42,083 nt of DNA from Deinococcus frigens DSM 12807 (lineage in GTDB: Bacteria > Deinococcota > Deinococci > Deinococcales > Deinococcaceae), in the NCBI RefSeq assembly GCF_000701425.1, contig NZ_JNIW01000032.1:1-42083 (forward strand), in the 5' to 3' direction. Each line of letters opens with the position of its first letter. Positions within the stretch are counted from its first letter, which is position 1. The notes below the pieces were generated by a model. The model did no database searches. It was not told where the DNA came from and saw only the letters and a program-made list of their open reading frames with translations. Position numbers and translations under genes: made by a program. This document shows positions 25,509 through 36,440 of this stretch, piece by piece.

Positions 25509-25877
25509 ATGGGATTTCTTCTCCGGCTTCTGGTCAACGCGCTGGCGCTCTATCTGCTGACGCGGGTGTATTCGGGCGTGTTTTTCGCGGGCGGTGCGGG
25601 GGTGAGCAGCGTGCTGATCGCCGCGCTGGTGATGGGTATCGTGAACGCGCTGATTCGCCCGGTGCTGCTGCTGCTCTCGCTGCCGCTGACCCTGCTGACC
25701 CTGGGGCTGTTTACGCTGGTGGTCAACGGCGTGGTGCTGGCGCTGGTGGCGGCCATCACGGCGCTGGACGTGGCGGGCTTCGGCGCGGCCATCGTGGGGG
25801 CGCTGATCCTGACCGTCATTGCCTGGCTGCTGGACGCGCTGGTGGGCGTGCTGGGGCTGGATGGAAAACGTGACTGA
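25509..25877 (+). CDS. Small membrane protein, phage-holin-IV / YvlD-like
   Basis: 122 residues, almost entirely hydrophobic, with four predicted membrane helices: LLRLLVNALALYLLTRV, VLIAALVMGIVNALIRPVL, LLTLGLFTLVVNGVVLALVA and the last from about residue 98. The NALIRPVLLLLSLPLTLLTLG stretch is the hallmark of the 4-TMS holin superfamily IV (Pfam PF04020) found in many bacteria. The function is uncertain and does not imply a prophage. Its end overlaps the panC start by 17 bases. Confidence 0.85.
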   Translation: MGFLLRLLVNALALYLLTRVYSGVFFAGGAGVSSVLIAALVMGIVNALIRPVLLLLSLPLTLLTLGLFTLVVNGVVLALVAAITALDVAGFGAAIVGALILTVIAWLLDALVGVLGLDGKRD

Positions 25878-26772
25878 GACGGCCACGCCAGCCCAGTATC
25901 AACGGGTGCGGCCACGGGTGGTCAGCTCCCCGGATGACCTGCGCGCCGCGCTGGCCGGGCGGGGCCGGGTGGGTCTGGTCCCCACCATGGGCTACCTGCA
26001 CGACGGCCACGCCACTTTAATGCGCCGCGCCCGCGAGGTCTGCGACGTGCTGGTGGTCAGCATCTTTGTCAATCCGCTGCAATTCGGCCCTGCCGAGGAC
26101 CTGGCCGCCTACCCCCGCGATCTGGAACGCGATCTGGGCGTGGTGGAGGGGGCCGGGGTGGACGTGGTGTTCATGCCGGACGTGGGGATCACGTACCCGC
26201 CTGCTTTCGATACCCGCGTGGTGGTCTCGGGCGTCAGCGAGGGGCTGGACGGCGAGTCGCGGCCCGGCCACTTTACTGGCGTGGCGACGGTGGTGCTGAA
26301 ACTGCTGAATCTGGTGCGCCCGGACGTGGCCTTCTTCGGCGAGAAGGACTGGCAGCAACTGATGGTGCTGCGCCAGATGGTCCGTGACCTGAACGTGCCG
26401 GTGGACGTGGTGGGCCTGCCGACCGTACGCGCGCCCTCGGGCTTGGCCCTGAGCAGCCGCAACAGTTACCTGGATTCGGCGCAGCAGGTGCGGGCCGCCG
26501 TGCTGTCGCGCGCCCTGCTGGCCGTGCAGGCCACCTACGCCAGTGGCGAGCGGCAGGCTGCAAAGCTGCGCCAGGCCGGACTGGACGTGCTGGCCCAGGA
26601 TCCGGAGGTCACGCTGGACTACCTGAGCATCGTGGGCCGTGACATGCGGGAAAGAGCAGTTGTGGACAATGGCCCCATGACCCGTGTTCTCCTGGCTGCC
26701 CACCTGTTCGGTGTCCGGTTGATCGACAACATGCCGCTGGTGACAGAGAAGCACGGGGCGAACCCTGCATGA
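25861..26772 (+). CDS. panC: Pantothenate synthetase (PanC)
   Basis: 303 residues. ATP-dependent condensation of pantoate and beta-alanine, in coenzyme A synthesis. Motifs: LVPTMGYLHDGHATLM (HIGH-type), VSIFVNPLQFGPAEDL, FTGVATVVLKLLNLV, FGEKDWQQLMVLRQM and ALSSRNSYL (KMSKS-type). It is slightly longer than the ~280-residue norm because of a short N-terminal stretch. ATG at 25861 is taken; a GTG at 25870 is an alternative. The ATG of pilT overlaps its stop (ATGA at 26769). Confidence 0.96.
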   Translation: MENVTETATPAQYQRVRPRVVSSPDDLRAALAGRGRVGLVPTMGYLHDGHATLMRRAREVCDVLVVSIFVNPLQFGPAEDLAAYPRDLERDLGVVEGAGVDVVFMPDVGITYPPAFDTRVVVSGVSEGLDGESRPGHFTGVATVVLKLLNLVRPDVAFFGEKDWQQLMVLRQMVRDLNVPVDVVGLPTVRAPSGLALSSRNSYLDSAQQVRAAVLSRALLAVQATYASGERQAAKLRQAGLDVLAQDPEVTLDYLSIVGRDMRERAVVDNGPMTRVLLAAHLFGVRLIDNMPLVTEKHGANPA

Positions 26773-27845
26773 GCCTTGACGAGCTGCTGCGCGAGATGGT
26801 GGACCGCCGGACCTCCGACATCCACCTGCAAGCGGGCAGCCCGCCGATGGGCCGGGTGGACGGCCACCTGATTCCCTTCGGCACGCAGGCGCTGATGCCG
26901 CCCAATACCGAGCTGCTGGCGCGGGCGCTGATGTCTTCCGAGCAGTGGGACGACTTTTCCCACCGCAACGAGCTGGACCTGGCCTACGGCGTTTCCGGGC
27001 TGGGGCGCTTCCGCTGCAATATCTTGCGGCAGCGCGGCTCGGTGGGCATCGTGATGCGGGTGATCAGCGACGCCATTCCGGGCTTCGAGTCGCTGGGACT
27101 GCCTGCCGCAATCCTGCAAAGCCTGGCCGCCTTTCCGCGCGGATTGATCCTGGTCACCGGCCCCACCGGCAGCGGCAAAACCAGCACCCTGGCCAGCCTG
27201 ATTGACCACATCAACCGGACCTTTGCCTATAACGTCATCACCGTTGAAGACCCCATCGAGGTCCTGCACAGGAACAAGAAAAGTATCGTGGTGCAGCGCG
27301 AGATCGGCAGCGACACCCGCGATTTTCGCACCGCCCTGAAATACGCCATGCGCCAGGACCCCGACGTGATCATGATCGGCGAGATGCGCGACAAAGAAAC
27401 CGTCGAGGCCGCGCTGTCAGCCGCGTAGACCGGGCATCTGGTCCTCAGCACCCTGCATACCCAGGACGCGGTCCGCACCGTCAACCGCATCATTGATTTC
27501 TTCGCCCCCTTCGAGCGCGATCAGATCCGGGTGCAACTGGCCGAGACGCTGGTGGGCATCGTCAGCCAGCGCCTGCTGCGGCGTTCGGACGGCGTGGGGC
27601 GCGTGCTGGCGCTGGAAATCATGCTGAACACGCCGCTGATCCAGGGCTACATCAAAGATGAGGACAAGACCCCGCTGATCAAGGACGCCCTGATGGAAGA
27701 CGACATCCGGGGCATGCACACCTTCGATCAGCACCTGGCGCAGCTTTACCGCCACAACATGATCAGCATCGACGAGGCCACGGACGCCGCTACCAGCCCC
27801 CACGAATTGAAACTGATGGTGACCCGCAGCGGCTACGCTTACTGA
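26769..27845 (+). pseudogene. pilT: Type IV pilus retraction ATPase PilT, interrupted by in-frame TAG
   Basis: Full frame of 358 codons with a TAG at codon 220 (27426-27428). Before it: DIHLQAG, Walker A GPTGSGKTST, the Asp box ITVEDPIEVLH, and Walker B DPDVIMIGEMRDKETVEAAL. After it the same frame continues with the His box TGHLVLSTLHTQDAVRTVNR and the normal C-terminal domain to the TGA at 27843-27845. Homologues read AAQTGHLV or AAETGHLV here, so CAG or GAG has become TAG. If real, the product is a 219-residue fragment lacking the His box and hexamer contacts, and retraction-dependent twitching should be lost. A sequencing error cannot be excluded. The ATG overlaps the panC stop. Confidence 0.85.
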
Positions 27846-27935
27846 CGCCTCCCAGTCGCCCAGAACCCGGGTCACGCCTCTCCACAGGCGCGCCTCAGCC
27901 CGCCGGGTTTCTGCCGTCTGGCTCACCCCCTGTGG

Positions 27936-27941
27936 TACACT
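27936..27941 (+). promoter_or_regulatory. Candidate -10 box TACACT before the ABC ATPase gene
   Basis: TACACT preceded by TGTGG, a likely -10. It would give a leader of about 130 bases before the ATG at 28078. No clear -35. Confidence 0.35.
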
Positions 27942-28077
27942 CTGAGCGTCAGATTGGCATAAGCGTAAGCAACGGGTTTCTCGTCCACGTACCCCGGTTG
28001 TCCGAACCGTATCGGCGCGTCATTGGCGTGTCCTGTACCCATTCGCGGACAAGAGTAGGGGCAAAGGCAGGCATAGC

Positions 28078-29334
<1,257 letters not shown>

Positions 29335-29341
29335 TTCAAAC

Positions 29342-29368
29342 CAGTTGATCCAGTTAATACAGTTAATA
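29342..29368. repeat. 9-bp direct repeat, three copies
   Basis: CAGTTGATC, CAGTTAATA, CAGTTAATA in tandem, directly after the ABC ATPase stop and before the terminator hairpin. It is AT-rich against a GC-rich background. It lies between converging genes, so a promoter role is unlikely. Confidence 0.8.
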
Positions 29369-29410
29369 GAGGGGGGCCGGAGGCGTGATCGCTGTCTGGC
29401 CCTCTCCTTT
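29368..29410 (+). terminator. Probable terminator of the ABC ATPase gene
   Basis: AGAGGG (29368-29373) pairs with CCCTCT (29400-29405), and CCGGA (29377-29381) with TCTGG (29395-29399) with a three-base bulge; CCTTT follows. The T-run is short, so efficiency is uncertain. Confidence 0.5.
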
Positions 29411-29416
29411 GCCGCC

Positions 29417-30205
29417 TCAGCCCCGCACGTCCCGGTTGCCAAGTAGGGGCGCGGCGATCCAGACCAGGGCCGCCCCCAGCACCAGGCTGATCAGCGGCGG
29501 CGTCAGGCTGATGGCGTTTTCTAATGGCAGATCGCTCAGCGCATATTTCCAGGGGTTGAGCCACGCCAGGTCATTTAACACCGGGATCTGCGAGGCCACG
29601 CTCTGCACCACCACCAGCCCGGTGCCCAGGCCAGCGCCGACTCCAACGGCCAGACCAGAGCGGCCCGTCGCCGCGCCGATGGCCAGCGCCAGCGCCCCGA
29701 ACAGCCACGCGCCCAGGGTGTGCAGGACCACTGCGCCCAGCAGCCGTCCGGCGGGCAGGGGGGCCTGAAAGACCTGCCCGGCCAGCCAGATGCTCAGGAA
29801 CAGCACGGCCCCCAGCACCATCAGCATGGAGAGCAGCGCCGCCGCGCGGCCCAGCAGCAGGGCCACACGCGGCAGCGGTTGAGCCAGCGGAAATTCCAGC
29901 CAGCCGCGTTCCTCCTGACCCGCGATCAGCGACGCGCCTTGCAGGGCGGCGAAGATCGTCAGCAAAATGGGCATCATGCTCAGCAGCTTGCCGCCCACGT
30001 ACCCGGCGGGCGTACCCAGGTTGTCCCCGGCCAGCGCCCGCAGCGATTCGGGCAGGCTCTGCATCAGGTCATTGATGGCGGTGTTGCCTTTCAGGAGTGG
30101 AAAAAAGGCCAGCAGCATCACCGTGTACAGCGCAATGCCCACCGCCCACCACAGCAGGCTGCGCCGGGAATCATTCATGGTCTGCATCCACGTTTCAAGC
30201 CACAT
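29417..30205 (-). CDS. ABC-2 type transporter permease
   Basis: 262 residues, six predicted membrane helices (for example LLWWAVGIALYTVMLLAFFP, LLSMMPILLTIFAALQGASL, LLISLVLGAALVWIAAPLL). The EERGWLEFPLAQPLPRVALL segment between helices is characteristic of ABC-2 exporter permeases. ATG at 30205 has AAAGGAGG upstream and overlaps the end of the ATPase gene by 11 bases. It is the last gene of a regulator-ATPase-permease operon. Confidence 0.88.
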   Translation of the reverse strand: MWLETWMQTMNDSRRSLLWWAVGIALYTVMLLAFFPLLKGNTAINDLMQSLPESLRALAGDNLGTPAGYVGGKLLSMMPILLTIFAALQGASLIAGQEERGWLEFPLAQPLPRVALLLGRAAALLSMLMVLGAVLFLSIWLAGQVFQAPLPAGRLLGAVVLHTLGAWLFGALALAIGAATGRSGLAVGVGAGLGTGLVVVQSVASQIPVLNDLAWLNPWKYALSDLPLENAISLTPPLISLVLGAALVWIAAPLLGNRDVRG

Positions 30206-31106
30206 GTGCTTCCTCCTTTCGCGGTGATTCGCTGCGGTACTCGTCCATAAAGGCGTCCTCCAGCGTGGACGGCGTGAGGCTGAAACTGGACAACGATTCG
30301 CCCGCCAGCGCCCGGATCAACGCGTCAGGGCCGCCGCGCCACAGGCCCCGGAAGTCCAGCCCGTCGGCCACGCCCTGCGTCATGCCGTCTAGAGCAGCAA
30401 GATCGACGCGCGGGGGCCGGGCAAAACGCAGCGTCACCTGCTGCGGAAGGCTGGCCTTCAGCGCCCCCACCCCTTCCACCCGGATCAGCTCGCCGCGCCG
30501 GATGATGCCTACCCGCCCGGCCACGCGCTCGACCTCGCTCAGAACGTGGCTGGACAGGAAGACGGTGCGGCCCTCGCTGGCGGCCTCGCGCAGCAGCTCC
30601 AGCACGGTTTCCTGCACCAGCGGGTCCAGGCCGTCGGTGGGTTCGTCCAGCACCAGCAGTTCGGGGCGGTGCATCAGCGCCAGGGTCAGGCCCACCTTCT
30701 GGCGGTTGCCCTTGCTCAGCGTGCCCAGGCGGGCGTCCAGTTTCAGCTCCAGCCGCCGGGCCACCTCCAGGCCATAGGTGTCGCTGGCCCCGCCGCGCAG
30801 CCTGCAACTGCGGCTCATCAGCTCGCGGGCCGAATGGTCCCGGCCCAGGTGGACCTCGCCGGGCAGGTAACCCACCCGACGGTGGACCTCCACCCGTTCC
30901 TTCCACACATCATGCCCCAGCACGCGTCCACTGCCCCCGCTGGGCCGCAAAAAACCCATCAGCGTGCGGATGGCGGTGGTCTTGCCCGCCCCGTTCGGGC
31001 CGATAAAGCCGAAGACCTCGCCTGTGGGCACGCTCAGATTCAGCGGGGCCAGGCCCACGCCGGGGGCATACAGCTTGCTGAGGCCAGTGGTTTCGATGGC
31101 GTTCAT
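30195..31106 (-). CDS. ABC exporter ATPase
   Basis: 303 residues. Walker A GPNGAGKTTAIRTLMG, signature-region LSKGNRQKVGLTLALM, Walker B LLVLDEPTDGLDPL and switch FLSSHVLSEV. The C-terminal ~80 residues are typical of drug- or peptide-export CcmA/NatA-type ATPases. Start ATG at 31106 has GGGAGG at ideal spacing and overlaps the regulator stop (ATGA). It pairs with the following permease as an exporter. The substrate is unknown. Confidence 0.93.
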   Translation of the reverse strand: MNAIETTGLSKLYAPGVGLAPLNLSVPTGEVFGFIGPNGAGKTTAIRTLMGFLRPSGGSGRVLGHDVWKERVEVHRRVGYLPGEVHLGRDHSARELMSRSCRLRGGASDTYGLEVARRLELKLDARLGTLSKGNRQKVGLTLALMHRPELLVLDEPTDGLDPLVQETVLELLREAASEGRTVFLSSHVLSEVERVAGRVGIIRRGELIRVEGVGALKASLPQQVTLRFARPPRVDLAALDGMTQGVADGLDFRGLWRGGPDALIRALAGESLSSFSLTPSTLEDAFMDEYRSESPRKEEAHVA

Positions 31107-31597
31107 GATTCCTCCCTGTTGAGCTGATGCCACTCCTCCAGCACGGCGGGGAACAGACGCAGCCAGTGGCCGTAGAACCGCTGCATCTCGCGCAGGGGTG
31201 CCGGGTCAGCCCCTGGCGGCAGCGCCCGCTGGCCCTCGGCGGCCAGATCGTGCAGGGTCTGCAATTTGCGGTTGCCCTGTTTGGTCAGGGTGGCCCAGGC
31301 GTTGGGCCGCACCCGGAAGCGGTCTGCCCGTTCGCCAGGATTGGGAACACGTTCGGCCAGGCCCATCAGCGTCAGGTACTTGATCGCCCCGCTCATGCTG
31401 GCGCGGCTGGACTGAAGAGAGGCGGCCAGTTCGGCTGGCGTCAGGCCACTCGACGGAGCCACCAGCAGCGCGCCCAGCACGCGCCCCGCCGCACGCGGCA
31501 TACCCACCATCTCGAACAGCAGGCCCGCCCGTTCCATGAACTGCTCGCTCTCGGCGCTGGTGGTCAAACTGGCGGCGGCTGGCGGCGTGTCGGCCAT
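31103..31597 (-). CDS. GbsR/MarR-type transcriptional regulator
   Basis: 164 residues with a winged helix: FMERAGLLFEMVGMPRAAGR, then LTPAELAASLQSSRASMSGA as recognition helix and YLTLMGLAERVPNPGERADR as wing, typical of the GbsR/MarR group. It is first gene of the exporter operon (ATGA overlap), so it probably represses its own operon in response to the exported compound (inference). Start at 31597 (MADTPPAAA) follows a TACAAT -10 box by 6 bases. The longer frame to 31717 would begin upstream of this promoter. Confidence 0.9.
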   Translation of the reverse strand: MADTPPAAASLTTSAESEQFMERAGLLFEMVGMPRAAGRVLGALLVAPSSGLTPAELAASLQSSRASMSGAIKYLTLMGLAERVPNPGERADRFRVRPNAWATLTKQGNRKLQTLHDLAAEGQRALPPGADPAPLREMQRFYGHWLRLFPAVLEEWHQLNREES

Positions 31598-31603
31598 GCT
31601 TGA

Positions 31604-31632
31604 ATTGTACGACTTTTTAATCATTTGTAAAA
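31604..31632 (-). promoter_or_regulatory. Promoter of the GbsR-exporter operon
   Basis: On the minus strand: TTTACA (-35), 16-base AT-rich spacer, TACAAT (-10, 31604-31609), then 6 bases to the ATG at 31597. This is one of the few promoters here with a good -35. Confidence 0.7.
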
Positions 31633-31725
31633 TCTGCGAAAACGCCAGGTGCAGCTCTTCTTTCGCCCCGGCTTCTGCCACGGCCAACGTGACCTGAGCC
31701 TGACATGGCCGGGGCATGAATCTGC

Positions 31726-31731
31726 TAAAAT
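31726..31731 (+). promoter_or_regulatory. Extended -10 of typA
   Basis: TAAAAT preceded by TGC, giving the extended -10 TGCTAAAAT. Transcription would begin near 31738 and leave a leader of about 200 bases. Confidence 0.5.
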
Positions 31732-31744
31732 CTTCGTTTGGGTG

Positions 31745-31797
31745 TCCCGCCCGCTCCTGGCCAGCAGAACTGACGCGGGAGTAGAGGCGGGCTTTTT
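31745..31797 (+). promoter_or_regulatory. Structured typA leader with terminator-like hairpin
   Basis: GCCCGC (31749-31754) can pair with GCGGGC (31787-31792), followed at once by TTTTT. TCCCGC (31745-31750) can instead pair with GCGGGA (31775-31780); the two stems share bases and cannot coexist. This resembles an attenuator, but the terminator stem is only six pairs with a long loop, and no sensor is recognised. Confidence 0.4.
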
Positions 31798-31934
31798 GAG
31801 GTCGGTCCTGGCTCCCCAGCGCGTTTTCCCGTTATGTGGAGCGGACCGGCAGCACCACGCAAACTACAGAACTGTCCTCCCACCTTGTCGGGCGTCTCCC
31901 GGCAGGCAGCGCTGGGCAGAAGAGAGGCAAAAAT

Positions 31935-33716
<1,782 letters not shown>

Positions 33717-33736
33717 ACCGCAGCAGACTCAGAAAC

Positions 33737-33771
33737 AAAGCCCCCGTTTCTATTACAGAGCGGGGGCTTTT
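33737..33771 (+). terminator. Terminator of typA
   Basis: AAAGCCCCCG (33737-33746) and CGGGGGCTTT (33761-33770) form a perfect stem around a 14-base loop, ending in TTTT. Confidence 0.9.
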
Positions 33772-33808
33772 GCCGTCGGCTGTGGTCGTGATGCGCTTGA
33801 ATTTCCTC

Positions 33809-34375
33809 TCAGCTCTCGCGAGACCCCGGCTTCAGGCTCAGTTCCGATTCCGCCGCGCCGAAGCGTTCGCGCAGGAAATGGCCCTGGCTGAGCAGGCGGT
33901 CTGCGGTGGCGTGGTCATGTCGCAGCGCCTCGCGCACGCCGTCTTCCAGCAGGCCGAGTTGCTCGCTCAGCAGGGTTTCGGGTGGCTGGCCCTGGCTTTC
34001 CAGCGTGCGCCGCGCGCCGTCCGTCAGGTTCAGGTAGGCGCGCAGGGTATCGGGCAGGTACGCCTCGCGGGTCTGTGACAGCAGGTAGGCGGTGCGGGTG
34101 TCGCCGTCCACGCCGTCCTTGCGGGCGTCGGTGACCATGCACAGCAACTTCCACGCCTGCGTGCGGGCGGGTTCGGGCAGGCGCAGGGCCAGGGATTCCG
34201 GGGCGTCGGCCTGCGGGCGAGGCAAGGCATTCTGGGCGGCGGCGGGGAGGGGCTGGGCGGCCTGCCCGGCGGACGCCTCCAGGGCTTTGCGGGCCGTTTT
34301 GCCCGCATTGTCCACATAGGTAATAGCCGCAATGCCGCCGAAGATGACGATCAGGATGAAGACCGCCATAAACAC
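33809..34375 (-). CDS. Membrane-anchored protein of unknown function
   Basis: 188 residues: one N-terminal membrane helix (MAVFILIVIFGGIAAITYV), an Ala/Pro/Gln-rich linker, then a helical domain rich in Leu, Arg and Ala (WKLLCMVTDARKDGVDGD, LLSEQLGLLEDGVREALRH). No family recognised. The start may be GTG at 34375, with AGGGTGG seven bases upstream, or the ATG two codons later at 34369. The domain faces outside if the anchor behaves as a signal anchor. It lies downstream of the SPFH gene on the same strand, about 100 bases away. Confidence 0.7.
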   Translation of the reverse strand: MFMAVFILIVIFGGIAAITYVDNAGKTARKALEASAGQAAQPLPAAAQNALPRPQADAPESLALRLPEPARTQAWKLLCMVTDARKDGVDGDTRTAYLLSQTREAYLPDTLRAYLNLTDGARRTLESQGQPPETLLSEQLGLLEDGVREALRHDHATADRLLSQGHFLRERFGAAESELSLKPGSRES

Positions 34376-34477
34376 TAGCCGGCCACCCTGACGGCCTGTC
34401 CCTCAAACGTCGGTCCAAGCGTCATCTGACTCATCCCGAGCAGTCTAACGCCCACGGCTGCCATGTGCTTGAAGTTC

Positions 34478-35485
34478 TCAGTTGCCGGGGGTGGCCGGGG
34501 CCGCAGTCTGCGGGGCCTTGGGCAGCGTCTGCGTCCCAAAGGACTTCAGGTCCAGCAAGAAATTCGCGTCGCTGGGCAGCATCACGGTCTGGATGCCGGG
34601 GGCCAGGCGCTCGGCCACCGTGAGCTGGATCAGTTGCGGGTTTTCCTTGAGGGCGCGGCCACGCAGGGACAGTGCCTCGGCCTCGCCCTTGGCCGTTTCG
34701 ATGGCGGCCTTGGCTTTGCCCTGCGCCTGCACCACGTCGCGCTGGGCGCTGATCTCGGCCTGTTGCAGGCGGTTTTTTTCCACGGCCACCTGCTGTTCTG
34801 CGGTCTGCTTTTGCTCGATGGCCTGGGCCACGCTCTCTGGAATCTTCAGCTCGCGCAGCAAGATGGCGTCCAGGGTCAGATTATTGCGCGTGAACGCCTT
34901 GTTCAGCTCGTTGGTGATGCTGGCTTCCAGTTGGGTGCGCTGATTGCTGATCAGGTCGGCGGCCCCAAATTGCCCGATGGAATCGCGCACCTTGCTGCGG
35001 ACCTGCGGACGCAACACCGTGTTGATGTAGTTGCGTCCCAGCTCCTTGTGCAAGATGGCCGCCTTGGCGCGGTCAATGCGGAACTGCACGGTCACGTCTG
35101 CCGTGATGTCTAGGCCCTCCTTGCTGCGGGCGCGGATGGACCCCTCGTCGCTCTGGGCGGTTTCGCGCGCCAGCGTCACTTCCTGAAGGCGGGCGTCGTA
35201 CAGCGTCACCTGATCCACGAAGGGCATCACGAAATGCAGCCCGGCCTCCAGCGGACTGGGCTTGACGCCGCTCAGGGCGCTGAACACCACGCCCACGAAG
35301 CCCGCCGGAATGACCCGCACGCTCTGCGAGACGATCAGCCCGGCCACCAGCACGCCGCCGATGATCCAGCCCAGCCGGGGCGAGATGCGAATCTGGGGCA
35401 CCTGCGGGGGGCCGCTGGGGTTGTTCACCGGATTGGGGCGCAGGGGCGAGAAGCCACGGTCGTTGTCGTTGCCAGGATTGGTCAT
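34478..35485 (-). CDS. SPFH/Band 7 (prohibitin-like) membrane protein
   Basis: 335 residues. A short Pro/Asn-rich N-terminus is followed by one membrane helix (GWIIGGVLVAGLIVSQSV). The SPFH domain has VIPAGFVGVVFSALSGVKP, EAGLHFVMPFVDQVTLYDAR and DGLDITADV-type strands (here KEGLDITADVTVQFRI). A long coiled coil with EQKQTAEQQVAVEKNRLQQ and a Pro/Ala-rich tail follow. Members scaffold membrane domains and regulate membrane proteases. ATG at 35485 (MTNPGNDND) is preferred. An in-frame ATG at 35527 has GGAG upstream but lies inside a palindromic repeat element, so it may be an accidental extension. Confidence 0.88.
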   Translation of the reverse strand: MTNPGNDNDRGFSPLRPNPVNNPSGPPQVPQIRISPRLGWIIGGVLVAGLIVSQSVRVIPAGFVGVVFSALSGVKPSPLEAGLHFVMPFVDQVTLYDARLQEVTLARETAQSDEGSIRARSKEGLDITADVTVQFRIDRAKAAILHKELGRNYINTVLRPQVRSKVRDSIGQFGAADLISNQRTQLEASITNELNKAFTRNNLTLDAILLRELKIPESVAQAIEQKQTAEQQVAVEKNRLQQAEISAQRDVVQAQGKAKAAIETAKGEAEALSLRGRALKENPQLIQLTVAERLAPGIQTVMLPSDANFLLDLKSFGTQTLPKAPQTAAPATPGN

Positions 35486-35525
35486 GCTGCTGGATACGCG
35501 GTCTGCGCGGGGAAGGTTGCGTGTC

Positions 35526-35603
35526 ATACGGACTCCGATTGGAAGGTGTTTGAAACACCTGGAAATCCGAGGGGAGCGAGCAGGAAACAAACGGAATCCG
35601 TAT
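35526..35603. repeat. 78-bp palindromic (REP/MITE-like) element
   Basis: ATACGGACTCCG (35526-35537) and CGGAATCCGTAT (35592-35603) are terminal inverted repeats with 11 of 12 matches. In the centre is a perfect 17-base palindrome, AGGTGTTTGAAACACCT (35544-35560). It sits directly before the SPFH gene and includes an alternative start codon. Such architecture is typical of small non-coding mobile repeats. Confidence 0.7.
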
Positions 35604-35643
35604 CAGCCAGATTGAGAGCGGGCTTCTTGCGCCAGGAACCACG

Positions 35644-35678
35644 AAAAGGGGAGAGGCACGCACGCGCACCCCTCCCCC
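35644..35678 (-). terminator. Terminator of the LolA-like gene
   Basis: On the minus strand, GGGGGAGGGG pairs with CCTCTCCCC (one mismatch) and TTTTCG follows. It is about 15 bases after the LolA-like stop. Confidence 0.7.
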
Positions 35679-35691
35679 GGTCTGAACGCCC

Positions 35692-36366
35692 TTACTGCCG
35701 GACGATCTCGGCGTCCTTCGGCAACTGCTTGAGGCCAGTCACGCTGAGGCCCGAGTTGACCTTGTAGTTGCCCACATTCAGGTCGGCCAGCGATTTGCCC
35801 GCGCTGCTCACGATCTGAATGCGGGTGGGCCGCCAGCCCGCCTCGGTGATGAACACGCGCGTCTTATCGGTGGTGTTGCCCTTCTTGGGGGTGGCCTCCA
35901 ACTGGTACAGACGCTTGCCCGCCGTCCCCGTGGTGGACAGCAGTTTCACGTCGTACTGCGACAGCAGCGAGGCCACGCTACTGAGCTGCGTGAAGTCCAG
36001 CCCGCCGAAGCCCGCGCCGTCGGCGGCCTTTTTGGTGGACGTGACCGTGACCTGGTTGGTCAGGAACAGGTACTGGCGAATCTCGTTCTTGTCGGCCACC
36101 ACGATATTGTCGGCCAGCGCATCGGGGGCGTTGAATTGCAGCCGGGCAATGTTCTGCGCCGGGATGCTTTTCACCGTGAAATCGATCTTCTGTGGGCTGG
36201 ATTCCAGCGAGGCGTTGCCGCTCAGGCGAAAGGAAATGTCCCTGGCGGCTTTCTGTGCGGCGTCCACTTTGGAGATGATGTCCTGGGCGGTCTGGGCACT
36301 GGCCGAGGGGATCAATAGCACGCCGCAGAGGGCGAGGATGGACGTCAGTTTCGGAGGATTGCTCAT
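35692..36366 (-). CDS. LolA-like outer-membrane lipoprotein carrier family protein
   Basis: 224 residues with a signal peptide ([19 protein letters not shown], cleavage near residue 24). The mature protein has [20 protein letters not shown], then alternating beta strands such as [19 protein letters not shown] and [11 protein letters not shown], matching the LolA/LolB-type half-barrel. In Deinococcus, which has an atypical outer layer, the lipid or lipoprotein ligand is uncertain. Start ATG at 36366 is set by the signal peptide; the -10 box is weak. Single gene with its own terminator. Confidence 0.8.
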   Translation of the reverse strand: MSNPPKLTSILALCGVLLIPSASAQTAQDIISKVDAAQKAARDISFRLSGNASLESSPQKIDFTVKSIPAQNIARLQFNAPDALADNIVVADKNEIRQYLFLTNQVTVTSTKKAADGAGFGGLDFTQLSSVASLLSQYDVKLLSTTGTAGKRLYQLEATPKKGNTTDKTRVFITEAGWRPTRIQIVSSAGKSLADLNVGNYKVNSGLSVTGLKQLPKDAEIVRQ

Positions 36367-36440
36367 GCCACGCAGTATCGCGTCCGCTCTCGTGAGAAGG
36401 AGGCGCGGCGGCTGACGCGGGGTTTACGCGGGGCGCGGGG

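Noticed and set aside
25509..25877. Evidence of a prophage from the holin-like protein
   Set aside because: This 4-TMS family is widespread in chromosomes without phage; no other phage gene is nearby.
31716..31784. A short ORF (MNLLKSSFGC...) before typA as a leader peptide
   Set aside because: Its ATG lies upstream of the predicted -10 box, so it would not be on the transcript.
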